A stretch of 64,000 nt of DNA from Chitinophaga pinensis (GCA_943333125.1 CALQSB010000006.1:1-64000); one strand, 5' to 3'; counted from the stretch's first letter, positions 36,551-46,194 are shown. The notes: a model not told the origin generated them from the letters alone. Program-made: numbers and translations.

Positions 36551-37546
36551 ATGGCTATTTTTAATTTTGTTAAACCAGATAAAATTGTTCTTCAGAAAGC
36601 AAATGATTTTGAAGCTCAGTTTGAATTTCGTCCATTAGAACCAGGATATGGTGTAACCATTGGTAACGCTCTTCGCAGAGTATTGCTTAACTCACTCGAA
36701 GGTCACGCTATTATAGGAATTAACATTGGCGGTGCCGATCACGAGTTCGCTACACTTAAAGGAATTACTGAAGATGTAACTGAAATCATTTTAAATTTAA
36801 AGCAAGTTCGTTTTAAATCTAAAGTGGAGCATGATGTAAATATCGAAAAGCTGACGTTGTCTATTAAAAACAAAACAGAATTCACTGCAGGTATGATTGC
36901 AGAAGCTTCTCCTACTTTTGAAGTTATGAATCCTGAGTTGTTGATTTGTACATTAGATAACAGCGCAAAGCTTGATATCGAAATCACTATCGGAAAAGGT
37001 CGTGGTTATGTTCCTGCAGAAGAACAAAAAGAAAGAAATTCTCATTTCGGATATATTGCCGTTGATGCTATTTACACTCCAATTAAGAATGTAAAATATC
37101 TTATCGAAAATACAAGGGTTGAACAGCGCACGGATTTCGAAAAATTAATCATGGATGTTATTACTGATGGAACTATACATCCTGAAGAAGCCGTGAAACA
37201 AGCCAGCCGTATTTTGATTCAGCATCTGATGATTATCACTGACGAGAACATCACTTTTGATACAAAAGAAGATAAGAAAGAAGATTTAGTTGATGAACAA
37301 ACTTTACAACTGCGCAAGATGTTGAAAACACCGTTGGAAGATCTTGATCTTTCTGTACGTGCCTTCAATTGCTTGAAAGCAGCTAAGATAAATTCATTGA
37401 GCGAATTGGTACAATACGAGCAGGAAGACCTGATGAAATTCAGAAATTTCGGACAAAAATCTTTAAGCGAAATCGATCAGGTTTTGCATGAAAGAGGATT
37501 GAGCTTTGGAATGGATTTGAGCAAATTGAAATTGGATGATGAGTAA
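36551..37546 (+). CDS. rpoA: RNA polymerase alpha subunit
   Basis: 331 aa. N-terminal dimerisation domain with EPGYGVTIGNALRRVLLNSLEG and the C-terminal domain starting about residue 255 with LEDLDLSVRAFNCLKAAKI and FRNFGQKSLSEI, which binds UP elements and activators. Confidence 0.98.
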   Translation: MAIFNFVKPDKIVLQKANDFEAQFEFRPLEPGYGVTIGNALRRVLLNSLEGHAIIGINIGGADHEFATLKGITEDVTEIILNLKQVRFKSKVEHDVNIEKLTLSIKNKTEFTAGMIAEASPTFEVMNPELLICTLDNSAKLDIEITIGKGRGYVPAEEQKERNSHFGYIAVDAIYTPIKNVKYLIENTRVEQRTDFEKLIMDVITDGTIHPEEAVKQASRILIQHLMIITDENITFDTKEDKKEDLVDEQTLQLRKMLKTPLEDLDLSVRAFNCLKAAKINSLSELVQYEQEDLMKFRNFGQKSLSEIDQVLHERGLSFGMDLSKLKLDDE

Positions 37547-37663
37547 GCTATAATAAAAACTCAAAAGTTAAAAGTAAAAAATCATCACGTTGAATTTTAC
37601 TTTTAAAATATTAATTCACATCCTGTAATTCCTGACACGGTACAGGGTATAAAACAAAAAGTC

Positions 37664-38170
37664 ATGCGTCACGGAAACAAAAAAAATAACCTAAGCAGAA
37701 CAGCATCTCACAGAAGATCTTTGCTGATGAACTTAGGTTGCCAGTTGATTACTTACAAAAGAATCACTACAACATTAGCAAAGGCTAAAGCGCTTCGCGT
37801 TTATATCGAGCCGCTAATTACCAAAACAAAAGCTACAGAAAGCAAAGAATCGATCATGCATAATCATCGTATTGTTTTCAGTTATTTAAATGATAAACTT
37901 GCAGTAAAAGAATTGTTTACTGTAATTGCGCCAAAGGTTGCTGATCGTCCGGGTGGTTACACTCGTGTGATCAAACTTGGAGCACGTATCGGAGATAACG
38001 CTGAAATGGCCATGATTGAATTGGTTGATTTCAATGAAATCTATGGTAAAGGAATTGCTCAGGCTGAAGATACCGCAGTTAAAAAGACACGTCGTTCAGG
38101 TGGTAAAAAGAAATCAACCGGAGCAGAAGGAGAAACTGAAGCATCTGCAGACGAAAATGCCGAAGCTTAA
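37664..38170 (+). CDS. rplQ: 50S ribosomal protein L17 with acidic tail
   Basis: 168 aa. [20 protein letters not shown] start, [19 protein letters not shown], and [21 protein letters not shown]. The last 40 or so residues form a Lys-rich then Glu/Ala-rich tail absent from E. coli L17 but usual in Bacteroidota. Confidence 0.97.
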   Translation: MRHGNKKNNLSRTASHRRSLLMNLGCQLITYKRITTTLAKAKALRVYIEPLITKTKATESKESIMHNHRIVFSYLNDKLAVKELFTVIAPKVADRPGGYTRVIKLGARIGDNAEMAMIELVDFNEIYGKGIAQAEDTAVKKTRRSGGKKKSTGAEGETEASADENAEA

Positions 38171-38193
38171 AATGAACAATTTATAATTTATAT

Positions 38194-38223
38194 AGCCCCG
38201 ATATTTTTTCGGGGCTTTTTTAT
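38194..38223 (+). terminator. Terminator of the ribosomal operon
   Basis: Stem AGCCCCGA (38194-38201) with TCGGGGCT (38209-38216), then a T-run to 38221. Confidence 0.92.
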
Positions 38224-38269
38224 TTTATAAAACAAACTGAGTTTGCTTTCTTTGTATAACTTTTCAAAA

Positions 38270-39367
38270 ATGGAACATCAAAATAAAAAAACCGCAGTAC
38301 TGGTGCTTGAAGACGGCACCGTAATTAATGGCAATGCATTTGGTAAAACAGGAACAGCAACAGGGGAGATTTGTTTCAATACCGGAATGACAGGCTATCA
38401 AGAGGTATTTACCGATCCCAGTTATTATGGGCAGGTCTTAATCATGAACAGTGTTCACGTAGGCAATTATGGTATACGTGCCGAAGATGTAGAAAGTAAT
38501 AGTGTAAAGGTGAAAGCAATCATCGGAAGAAATCTGGAAGATAAATACAGTAGGTTTTTAGCCGACGATTCTTTACAACAGTATTTAGAAAATCAGAATA
38601 TTGTAGCTATTGATCAGATAGACACAAGAGCGCTGGTCGCTCATATCCGAACCAAAGGCGCAATGAATTGTATCATTTCTTCCGAAGAACTGAGTATCGA
38701 AAAATTGAAAGAAGCGTTGAAAAAAGTGCCTTCTATGAATGGACTGGAACTGGCTTCGATTGTTTCTACCAGTGAGCCCTACACGATAGGAAATGAAAAT
38801 AGTATTCTAAGAATCGCTGTTCTTGACTTTGGGGTGAAGAAAAATATTTTAACCTGTCTGGCCGAAAGAGGTGCTTTTTTAAAAGTATTCAATGCTAAAA
38901 CAAGTTTTGAAGAACTGGAGAAATTCAACCCTTCAGGCTACTTCATCAGCAATGGTCCGGGTGATCCGGCGCCAATGACTTATGCAATAAAAACGGTTAA
39001 GCAAATAATCGCTTCTGATAAACCGTTGTTTGGTATTTGTCTGGGACATCAGTTGATGGCTCTTGCCAATGGTATACCTACTTTTAAAATGCATCATGGA
39101 CATAGAGGACTAAATCATCCGGTAAAAAATATCATTACAGGAAAATCGGAAATCACTACTCAGAATCATGGATTTGGTGTGGATCCTGAGGCTGTTAAAA
39201 ATAACAACGATATAGAAATCACGCACATTAATTTAAATGACAACAGTATTGAAGGAATTAGAATGAAAAACAAAAAAGCATTTTCGGTTCAATATCATCC
39301 CGAGGCTACACCTGGTCCTCACGACAGCCGTTACCTGTTTGATGAATTTATTTCGATGATGAGTTAA
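38270..39367 (+). CDS. carA: Carbamoyl-phosphate synthase small subunit
   Basis: 365 aa from ATG 38270 (a TTG at 38243 is weaker and lies close to the terminator). Glutaminase triad: Cys in FGICLGHQLMAL and His/Glu in YHPEATPG. N-terminal CPSase domain has LEDGTVINGNAFG and FNTGMTGYQE. It supplies ammonia to CarB for carbamoyl phosphate in arginine and pyrimidine synthesis; carB is not in the window. Confidence 0.97.
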   Translation: MEHQNKKTAVLVLEDGTVINGNAFGKTGTATGEICFNTGMTGYQEVFTDPSYYGQVLIMNSVHVGNYGIRAEDVESNSVKVKAIIGRNLEDKYSRFLADDSLQQYLENQNIVAIDQIDTRALVAHIRTKGAMNCIISSEELSIEKLKEALKKVPSMNGLELASIVSTSEPYTIGNENSILRIAVLDFGVKKNILTCLAERGAFLKVFNAKTSFEELEKFNPSGYFISNGPGDPAPMTYAIKTVKQIIASDKPLFGICLGHQLMALANGIPTFKMHHGHRGLNHPVKNIITGKSEITTQNHGFGVDPEAVKNNNDIEITHINLNDNSIEGIRMKNKKAFSVQYHPEATPGPHDSRYLFDEFISMMS

Positions 39368-39381
39368 TAATTATTAAAAAA

Positions 39382-39798
39382 ATGAAAATTGCAATAATCA
39401 ATGGACCGAATCTGAATCTTCTTGGAAAAAGAGAAACGGATATTTATGGCCATCAGTCTTTTGATGAATATTTTAAAAAGCTTTCTGATAAATATCCTGC
39501 TATCGAATTCAGTTGTTTTCAAAGCAACATAGAAGGTGAGATCATAAATGAATTACAAAGAACAGGAAATGTATTCCATGGTATTATTTTGAATCCCGGA
39601 GGCTATACGCATACGTCAGTTGCTATAGGTGATACAATAGCAGCAGTTTCTGCAAAAGTCGTGGAAGTTCATATCTCTAATATTTTCGGGAGAGAAGAGT
39701 TTAGAAAACTATCTTACGTTTCCGGAAGGGCTAAAGGGGTAATCAGCGGTTTGGGATTAAGAGGGTACGAACTGGCGCTTCAATATTTTATCGATTAA
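39382..39798 (+). CDS. aroQ: Type II 3-dehydroquinate dehydratase
   Basis: 138 aa. IINGPNLNLLGKRE (about residues 4-17), catalytic Tyr in IYG, NPGGYTHTSVAIGD, and EVHISN with the catalytic His. Third step of the shikimate pathway. Its stop is followed within 2 nt by a dispersed repeat. Confidence 0.96.
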   Translation: MKIAIINGPNLNLLGKRETDIYGHQSFDEYFKKLSDKYPAIEFSCFQSNIEGEIINELQRTGNVFHGIILNPGGYTHTSVAIGDTIAAVSAKVVEVHISNIFGREEFRKLSYVSGRAKGVISGLGLRGYELALQYFID

Positions 39799-39800
39799 AT

Positions 39801-39860
39801 GCCCGTCTTTGCAGCATTTTTTTCTTGTAATAGATTTCAACTGCAAAATCTGGGTTAAAC
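39801..39860 (+). repeat. Dispersed intergenic repeat, copy B
   Basis: CCCGTCTTTGCAGC followed by a T-run, TTGTAATAG, and TTCAACTGCAAAATCTGGG, then TTAAAC. It fills the whole 56-nt gap between aroQ and the DUF4954 gene, and its TTAA supplies the DUF4954 stop codon on the minus strand. Shares 21 identical nt with copy A and most positions with C and D. Confidence 0.78.
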
Positions 39861-41987
39861 AGATTGTTTTAATTTCCATCTTCTGATCAGCCCGGTGATA
39901 TTTTTGGTCAATAATTCGAAAGATGCTCTTTGTTCAATGATAAATCCATTGTCTTCGATTTTTCCAATAACATTCAGCATTTCGGCATTGTTTTCGTAAA
40001 CCATTTTTCGGTAAGGATTGGAATAGTCTTTTGCTCTTGTATTGAAAATTTCACTGTTCATCCATTCTTTTGTGGCGAGTGTTTCCATCAGTAAATCTTT
40101 AAATATTCCGGCCGTAAATTCTTTTGATGACAATTGCATTAATTCAAGTAAACCTGAGTAAGCGTGGGTTAATTTATCAGATTCGTAATTTTTTCCCTGT
40201 ACCTGATAAAATTTATGAATTTCATCCCAGCTTTTTATTTTATTGCTTTTGATTTGTAGTTTTAATTTTTCAACAGCATCTGATTGCATTAGCTGACCGC
40301 CAATGTTCATCCATTTGCTCCGCTTCGAATTAGGTTTCAATATTTTTTTCAAAGATTCAAAATCCTTAATCTTGTTTGTTGAAATCTGTTTGAGCATTTG
40401 CATACAGGCATAAACTTTTATCATTTTCCTGTATGTGGAAATAGACTGTGGTATTTTAGTAATTATTGTTTTTCTCGGACTGTTTTCCCAGCCATTAATT
40501 TCTGCTTCTCCTTTTTCATTGATTTTCAATTTATCAAAAATGTAAAGGGCATCAAACATTTCATTCACGGTATCAGGCGCCAGATAATCGAATTCTATAT
40601 GTTGTGTCTTTTGTATTCTTTTATCTCTATCGATATATTTCCATGCGTTGCGTGCAAGTGCATACATATTGTACATAAACCAATATGCAGGCATCACTAC
40701 AATTCTGTTGTTGGTTACATCATTACTCACCAGGCCAAAAGGAATAGGAATATTTAACTCTGAAGGGTAATCGCCTTTAGCGAGAATAGTAAAAGATGCA
40801 AATTTAGAATTGTGTTTCAGGCTTACGCAAAGACCAGGCCAGAAGCCTCTTCCTGCAACGATTTCTCCGTCTGCGCTTCTGCTGTTGTGATTGCTTCCAA
40901 TTGTAGCACCGGCAGCAATATTGCTTTGCCCCATAATCAAAGAAGCGCATAAAAAAGAATTATTATGATGTTGTTCGTGAGCAGGAAATATCATGGAGTT
41001 CAATACTTCACAACAGGAAATAGTTGAATTGTTTCCCAGATAAGAATTTATTAAACGGGCTCCATACTTTAACTGCGAATGAGAAGCTGTAATAAAACGA
41101 ACGGCTTTTACTCCATAAAAAATGCGGCAACCATAACCTACAATGCCATTTACCAATTCGCATCCTTCACCTACCTGCGACTTTCTTTCCGCATCGCTGT
41201 TTATGGTAATGTTTTTGAGCTTGTTGGCGCCTTTTACGTATGCATCAGCACCTATCCAGGTATCTTTTATGATACGACAATTTTTAACTACCGTACGGGC
41301 ACCAATTTTTCCATAATAACCTCGTTGATTATCGAATTTCTTTTCGGTAAGTGTTTTGAATTTTTCGAGAAGTAATTTGTCGTCTCTGAATTTACTCCAC
41401 ATGTATGCGTCACCGGCAAGCATGCCATTATAGGGGATTATTTTCCTGCCGCCATTCTCATTGCATATTTCAATAACCATTCTCTGTTTTTCATCTTTCT
41501 CGCCATCTTTAAGAATGCCATTTCCAAATTTCGCCTTATCTGTAGTAGCCAGCTCATTGATATTGGCCAGCATTACATCTTCGTCAATAATATAATGGCT
41601 TAGGTAATTTACGTTGTCTATACAAACATTGTTGCCAATATCAGAACTTATAATCGTACTGTTATATATACCTTCAGGCATTTTGAAATTATGAAATTCA
41701 TGATAAAAAGGCTTCAGACTTCCAATTCTGATGAGACCGAAAAAGTTGGAGTTTTTTACAAAATTCGGATCGAACTCTTCTGAAACAAGGATGTTGTTCC
41801 AGTTATCTGAAGTGTTTCTGTTTTGAATCAATATTTCTTTTTCAGCAGCATTGAGTTTACGGAACTTTCCTCTTTTTTTATTTTGAAGATTTCTCAGATG
41901 GTACTCATCTTTACCTTTTGGCAGATACTGACTTTCGATAAAATTATAACCTATTTCAGAGACAGGATGTTTGTTGATCAAATTCAT
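39855..41987 (-). CDS. DUF4954 family protein with beta-helix repeats
   Basis: 710 aa. Bacteroidota family PF16314. Segments such as NSTIISSDIGNNVCID, GARTVVKNCRIIKDTWIGAD, INSYLGNNSTISCCEVLNS and IMGQSNIAAGATIGSNHNS are hexapeptide-type turns of a left-handed beta helix (about residues 100-400), followed by a mostly helical C-terminal half (about 450-710). No signal peptide. Helix-containing proteins of this type are often acyl- or nucleotidyl-transferases, but no function is established here. Confidence 0.87.
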   Translation of the reverse strand: MNLINKHPVSEIGYNFIESQYLPKGKDEYHLRNLQNKKRGKFRKLNAAEKEILIQNRNTSDNWNNILVSEEFDPNFVKNSNFFGLIRIGSLKPFYHEFHNFKMPEGIYNSTIISSDIGNNVCIDNVNYLSHYIIDEDVMLANINELATTDKAKFGNGILKDGEKDEKQRMVIEICNENGGRKIIPYNGMLAGDAYMWSKFRDDKLLLEKFKTLTEKKFDNQRGYYGKIGARTVVKNCRIIKDTWIGADAYVKGANKLKNITINSDAERKSQVGEGCELVNGIVGYGCRIFYGVKAVRFITASHSQLKYGARLINSYLGNNSTISCCEVLNSMIFPAHEQHHNNSFLCASLIMGQSNIAAGATIGSNHNSRSADGEIVAGRGFWPGLCVSLKHNSKFASFTILAKGDYPSELNIPIPFGLVSNDVTNNRIVVMPAYWFMYNMYALARNAWKYIDRDKRIQKTQHIEFDYLAPDTVNEMFDALYIFDKLKINEKGEAEINGWENSPRKTIITKIPQSISTYRKMIKVYACMQMLKQISTNKIKDFESLKKILKPNSKRSKWMNIGGQLMQSDAVEKLKLQIKSNKIKSWDEIHKFYQVQGKNYESDKLTHAYSGLLELMQLSSKEFTAGIFKDLLMETLATKEWMNSEIFNTRAKDYSNPYRKMVYENNAEMLNVIGKIEDNGFIIEQRASFELLTKNITGLIRRWKLKQSV

Positions 41988-42231
41988 ACCTAAAGCAGTT
42001 AATGGTTTAAATAATTCTGGAAAATGAAGTTACTGATTTAGACACAATTTATGATTCAATTTTCAGGAAGTTTTTAATGAGCGTAATTGAAAAGAAATGA
42101 AAGCTCATTTATAAAAAATATTTTCAAAATCGAATAAATAAAAAGGATAAATAAATTACTTAGGGAGAGTATATATGCTCGCTTTACAATCAGTATTAAT
42201 TCGGATTGTAAAACAAACTAGAATAATAAAA

Positions 42232-42258
42232 TGAAAAAGGGCAGTTTACACTGCCCTT
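42232..42258 (-). terminator. Terminator of glmS
   Basis: Stem AAGGGCAGT (42237-42245) with ACTGCCCTT (42250-42258), TTAC loop; the A-run at 42234-42238 gives the T-run on the minus strand. Confidence 0.85.
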
Positions 42259-42265
42259 GAAATTC

Positions 42266-44104
42266 TTATTCCACCGTAACGCTTTTTGCAAGGTTACGAG
42301 GTTTGTCTACATCTACTCCTTTTGCCGTTCCTACATAATAAGAAAGCAACTGCAATGGAATTACAGTTAGAATAGGTGCGATTAATTCATCAGCAGGAGG
42401 GATAGCGAAATAATCATTACTTAATTCAGTGCTGGTAGTATCTCCTTCTGTAATGATGGAAATAATTTTACCTTTCCTGGCTTTTATTTCCTGCATGTTG
42501 CTTACAATTTTTTCGTGATAAGCATCTTTAGTGGCGATAAACACTACAGGCAGATTTTCATCTACCAAAGCAATTGGGCCATGTTTCATTTCTGCTGCGG
42601 GATAACCTTCGGCATGTATGTAGGAAATTTCTTTTAGTTTCAGTGCGCCTTCCAATGCAATAGGGAAATTGTAACCTCTTCCCAGAAAAAGAAAATCTGA
42701 AGCGCCTTTGTATTTTTCTGCAATAACTTTTAAAGCACTGGCATTTTTTAAAATAGCATTTATTTTTTCAGGAACTTCTTCCAGCTCTAAAAGTAATGAA
42801 TGATATCTTTCATGAGATACGGTGCCTTTATGTTTGGCAATACTTAGGGCCATCATCATTAAAACGGCCAACTGTCCGGTAAAAGCTTTTGTAGAAGCTA
42901 CACCAATTTCGGGGCCTGCGTGAGTGTAAGCGCCGGCATTTGAAATCCTGGCGATTGAAGAGCCAACAGCGTTTACCACACCAAAAATAAACGCTCCATT
43001 TTCTTTTGCTTTTTCAAGAGCCACTAATGTATCGGCAGTTTCTCCACTTTGAGAAATAGCAATGATGACATCGCCTTTGTTTACAATTGGATTTCTATAT
43101 CTGAATTCTGAAGCGTACTCAACTTCAACGGGTATACGACAAAGTTCTTCAATAATATATTCGGCTGCTAATCCGGCGTGCCAGCTGGTGCCACAGGCAA
43201 GAATCATAATGCGATTTGCATTCATCAGCTGATCGATGTTGTGATCAATTCCACTCATTCTAATAGTCCCTTCTTTTGCATCCAGTCTTCCTCTCAGGCA
43301 ATCGAAAATGGTACTCGGTTGCTCGAATATTTCTTTAAGCATAAAGTGATCGTAACCTCCTTTTTCGATAGCGGCTAATTCCATGTCAAGCTTGGTGATG
43401 TATGGAGTGATTTTTTCATTGCCGAGATTTTTTAAAATCAACTCGTCAGGCTTTACAATTGCCAACTCGTAATCATTTACATAAACTACTTCTTTAGTGT
43501 ATTCAATAATAGGAGAGGCGTCACTGGCTAAAAAATGTTCGCCTTTTCCTATGCCGATAACCAAGGGACTTCCTTTTCTTGCCGCTATGATAGTATCGGG
43601 ATTGTCTTGTTCAATAAGTAAAATACAATACGCTCCACTAACTCTTTTTAAAGCAATTCGCAAAGCTTCCTCCAAAGTAGAATTGTTATTCTTTTGAATG
43701 TCTTCTATGAAATTCAATAAAACTTCAGTATCTGTATCGCTGGTAAAAGTATATCCTTTATTAAGCAACTCTTGTTTAATCAGCGCATAGTTTTCAATAA
43801 TACCATTATGAATCATGGCTAATTTCCCGCTTGCAGATGAATGGGGATGCGCATTTCTGTCGCTGGGTTCGCCGTGTGTGGCCCATCGGGTATGACCAAT
43901 TCCTACATGAGCATCCAGCACTTTTCCTATCATGGTTTCTTCCAGATCAGCAACTTTGCCTTTCTTTTTGTAAACGTTCAGTTTTCCGTCTTTTAAAAGG
44001 GCAACTCCACTGCTGTCATATCCTCTGTATTCAAGTCTTTTTAATCCTTTTAATATTACAGGATACGCTTGTCTGGTACCTGTGTAGCCAACGATTCCGC
44101 ACAT
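42266..44104 (-). CDS. glmS: Glucosamine-6-phosphate synthase (isomerizing glutaminase)
   Basis: 612 aa. MCGIVGYTG start with catalytic Cys2 after Met removal, IGHTRWATHG, the two SIS domains with GTSWHAGLA and SQSGETADTLVAL, and the C-terminal DKPRNLAKSVTVE. Makes glucosamine-6-phosphate for peptidoglycan and LPS. No glmS ribozyme consensus was recognised in the 140-nt upstream gap. Confidence 0.98.
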   Translation of the reverse strand: MCGIVGYTGTRQAYPVILKGLKRLEYRGYDSSGVALLKDGKLNVYKKKGKVADLEETMIGKVLDAHVGIGHTRWATHGEPSDRNAHPHSSASGKLAMIHNGIIENYALIKQELLNKGYTFTSDTDTEVLLNFIEDIQKNNNSTLEEALRIALKRVSGAYCILLIEQDNPDTIIAARKGSPLVIGIGKGEHFLASDASPIIEYTKEVVYVNDYELAIVKPDELILKNLGNEKITPYITKLDMELAAIEKGGYDHFMLKEIFEQPSTIFDCLRGRLDAKEGTIRMSGIDHNIDQLMNANRIMILACGTSWHAGLAAEYIIEELCRIPVEVEYASEFRYRNPIVNKGDVIIAISQSGETADTLVALEKAKENGAFIFGVVNAVGSSIARISNAGAYTHAGPEIGVASTKAFTGQLAVLMMMALSIAKHKGTVSHERYHSLLLELEEVPEKINAILKNASALKVIAEKYKGASDFLFLGRGYNFPIALEGALKLKEISYIHAEGYPAAEMKHGPIALVDENLPVVFIATKDAYHEKIVSNMQEIKARKGKIISIITEGDTTSTELSNDYFAIPPADELIAPILTVIPLQLLSYYVGTAKGVDVDKPRNLAKSVTVE

Positions 44105-44245
44105 AATTGTTAAGTTAAAAGTTAATAATCAAGCAAAAAATTGAATTTCAAAAATTTACAAATGACAAAAAAAATAGTTTTATTTTTTTTGTGCTGATGC
44201 AATTTAATAAATTAAAAATCAAATTCTAAATAATATGAAGATATT

Positions 44246-45637
44246 CTAGAGCATAATTCCTTTGAGAAAAAAGTACGCTACCGAGAAATAAATAACAATT
44301 CCTGTAACGTCAACCAATGTAGCTACAAAAGGAGCAGATGATGCTGCGGGATCGAGTTTCATTCGTTTTAAAATTATTGGCAGCATTGAGCCCATTAAGC
44401 TGCCCCATAAAACAATTCCCATTAATGAAAAGAAAATAGTCAGCGCTAAAAGATTCCAATGCACTCCATAATCGAAAACATGAAGATTTTGCCAGATAAA
44501 AATTCTTAATAATCCAATACTTCCTAAAATTATACCGAGCATCATTCCTGTAATGAGTTCTCTGCGCATCACTTTCCACCAATCAGTTACAGTAAGTTCG
44601 CCCAGTGCCATGGCCTGAATAATGAGTGTAGAAGCCTGAGATCCGCTATTGCCTCCGCTGCTCATAATTAATGGGATAAAAAGAGCCAGCACTGTTGCTG
44701 TTTCAATTTCGTGCTGAAAATATTGCATAGCCGATGCGGTAAGCATTTCTCCAAGAAATAATAATACAAGCCATCCTGCTCTTTTTTTCAAGAGTCTAAA
44801 TATGCTGATATCGAGATAAGGTTCGTCTAAAGCTTCCGTTCCTCCAATTTTTTGAATATCCTCACTGAATTCTTCATTGGCAATCCAAAGTACGTCATCG
44901 ATTGTAATGATACCTAAAAGTATGTTTGAATTGTCGGTTACAGGAAGGGCTACACGATTATTCATTTTGAAGGCCTCATTGGCTAACTCCTGATCGTCGT
45001 TGGCATTCAGCGAAATGAACCGGCCATCCATCAGCTCGCTCACTTTTTCTTCGGGGGATGCTAATATAATTTCTCTGATTCTGATATCGTCAAGTAATTC
45101 TCCTTTATAATTAATTACATAAATAACATCAATGGTTTCGCTGTTTGTGCCAAATCTTCTGATGGTTTCAATGACTTCCTTTACAGTATTATATTCGTAA
45201 ACATATACATAATCCGGAGTCATGATACGGCCAACGCTGTTTTCCGGATATCCTAAAAGTTCTAAGGTTATTTTTCTTTCATCAGGATCCAGCGTTTTTA
45301 TCATTTCTCTTACTACACTGTTGGGCAATGCTTCCAGAAAGGCAACCCTGTCATCGGCAGGAAGTTCATTCAATAACTCTGCAGATTTAAAAGGGGGAAG
45401 GTCTTCGATGATTCTTTTCTGTTCTGCAGATTCAAGAATTTTAAATACGCTGGCAGCACGGTGAATAGAAAGATGAGAGATGATCTGGGATTCGTATTCG
45501 TGATTTTCGTAAATCAGATTAGCAACGTCACTGATGTTCTGATTGTTGAGAAACTCCTGTATAGACAATTTTTCTTCGGAAGCGATAACTTCTTCGAATT
45601 TTTGCTGCAATGAGATATTGTCCATTTCTATTGACAT
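44246..45637 (-). CDS. mgtE: Magnesium transporter MgtE
   Basis: 463 aa. N-terminal superhelical domain (about residues 20-130, ELPADDRVAFLEALP), two CBS domains (about 135-255, GRIMTPDYVYV and RVALPVTDNSNILLGIITIDDVL), a plug helix and five transmembrane helices ending near the C-terminus. GSQASTLIIQAMALGEL and the pore Asp in VATLVDVTGIVIYF are conserved. Gated by cytosolic magnesium. Confidence 0.96.
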   Translation of the reverse strand: MSIEMDNISLQQKFEEVIASEEKLSIQEFLNNQNISDVANLIYENHEYESQIISHLSIHRAASVFKILESAEQKRIIEDLPPFKSAELLNELPADDRVAFLEALPNSVVREMIKTLDPDERKITLELLGYPENSVGRIMTPDYVYVYEYNTVKEVIETIRRFGTNSETIDVIYVINYKGELLDDIRIREIILASPEEKVSELMDGRFISLNANDDQELANEAFKMNNRVALPVTDNSNILLGIITIDDVLWIANEEFSEDIQKIGGTEALDEPYLDISIFRLLKKRAGWLVLLFLGEMLTASAMQYFQHEIETATVLALFIPLIMSSGGNSGSQASTLIIQAMALGELTVTDWWKVMRRELITGMMLGIILGSIGLLRIFIWQNLHVFDYGVHWNLLALTIFFSLMGIVLWGSLMGSMLPIILKRMKLDPAASSAPFVATLVDVTGIVIYFSVAYFFLKGIML

Positions 45638-45695
45638 GCAGAGATCTCTTAATTGGGTAAATAATCTTCAAATTCACTATTTTCGCTCAGGTTTG

Positions 45696-45703
45696 CAAAG
45701 TTA
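45696..45703 (-). promoter_or_regulatory. -7 element for mgtE
   Basis: TAACTTTG on the minus strand matches TANNTTTG and ends 58 nt before the mgtE start. Confidence 0.55.
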
Positions 45704-45723
45704 CTTTATTATTTTTTTAAATT

Positions 45724-46116
45724 ATGATTCATCAGGGTTTATATATTGATATGACAGAAAAAAAAGGCAAAGGGGTTTTTTCTGATCAGGATATCGATGC
45801 TGGTGTGATCGTTGAAGTTTCTCCTGTAATTGTGATGAAAAAAGAAGAAAGAGTCTTTCTTGATAAGACTTTACTTCATGATTATATTTTTGAGTGGGGC
45901 GAATTGAAAGATCAATGTTGCATGGCCTTAGGCTTTATTCCTATATACAATCACAGCTATAAAAGTAATTGCGAATATTTTATGGATTATGAGGAGGAAA
46001 TTATTTTCGTCAAAACAGTTCGCGGGATTAAAAAAGGAGAGGAGTTGACTATAAATTACAATGGCGACTGGAACGATGCAACCAAAGTTTGGTTTGAAGT
46101 AGAGACTGATACCTAA
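45724..46116 (+). CDS. Small SET-domain protein, probable protein-lysine methyltransferase
   Basis: 130 aa, almost only a SET domain. GKGVFSDQDIDAGVIVE (N-terminal SET), YNHSYKSNCEY (the NHSxxPN motif with Lys/Ser variation) and KKGEELTINYNGDW (GEELxxxY catalytic Tyr) are all present. No pre-SET or post-SET zinc cluster. Bacterial SET proteins of this size can methylate ribosomal or other basic proteins; target unknown. Divergent from mgtE. Confidence 0.88.
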   Translation: MIHQGLYIDMTEKKGKGVFSDQDIDAGVIVEVSPVIVMKKEERVFLDKTLLHDYIFEWGELKDQCCMALGFIPIYNHSYKSNCEYFMDYEEEIIFVKTVRGIKKGEELTINYNGDWNDATKVWFEVETDT

Positions 46117-46140
46117 TTATAATCAATAATAACAGCAAAG

Positions 46141-46174
46141 AAAAAACGCGAAGTATTAACTCCGCGTTTTTTTT
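46141..46174. terminator. Bidirectional terminator between SET gene and aconitase
   Basis: AAAAAACGCG (46141-46150) pairs with CGCGTTTTTT (46163-46172); inner AGT/ACT after one mismatch. A-run and T-run flank the stem. Confidence 0.85.
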
Positions 46175-46194
46175 GTAAAAACTAATTCGGGATA

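Noticed and set aside
37622-37646. CCTGTA/TACAGG inverted repeat between rpoA and rplQ
   Set aside because: Only 6 bp around a 13-nt loop with no T-run; too weak to call a terminator or regulator.
44105-44245. glmS ribozyme upstream of glmS
   Set aside because: No ribozyme core or pseudoknot sequence was recognised in this A/T-rich gap, and the ribozyme is mainly known from Firmicutes.
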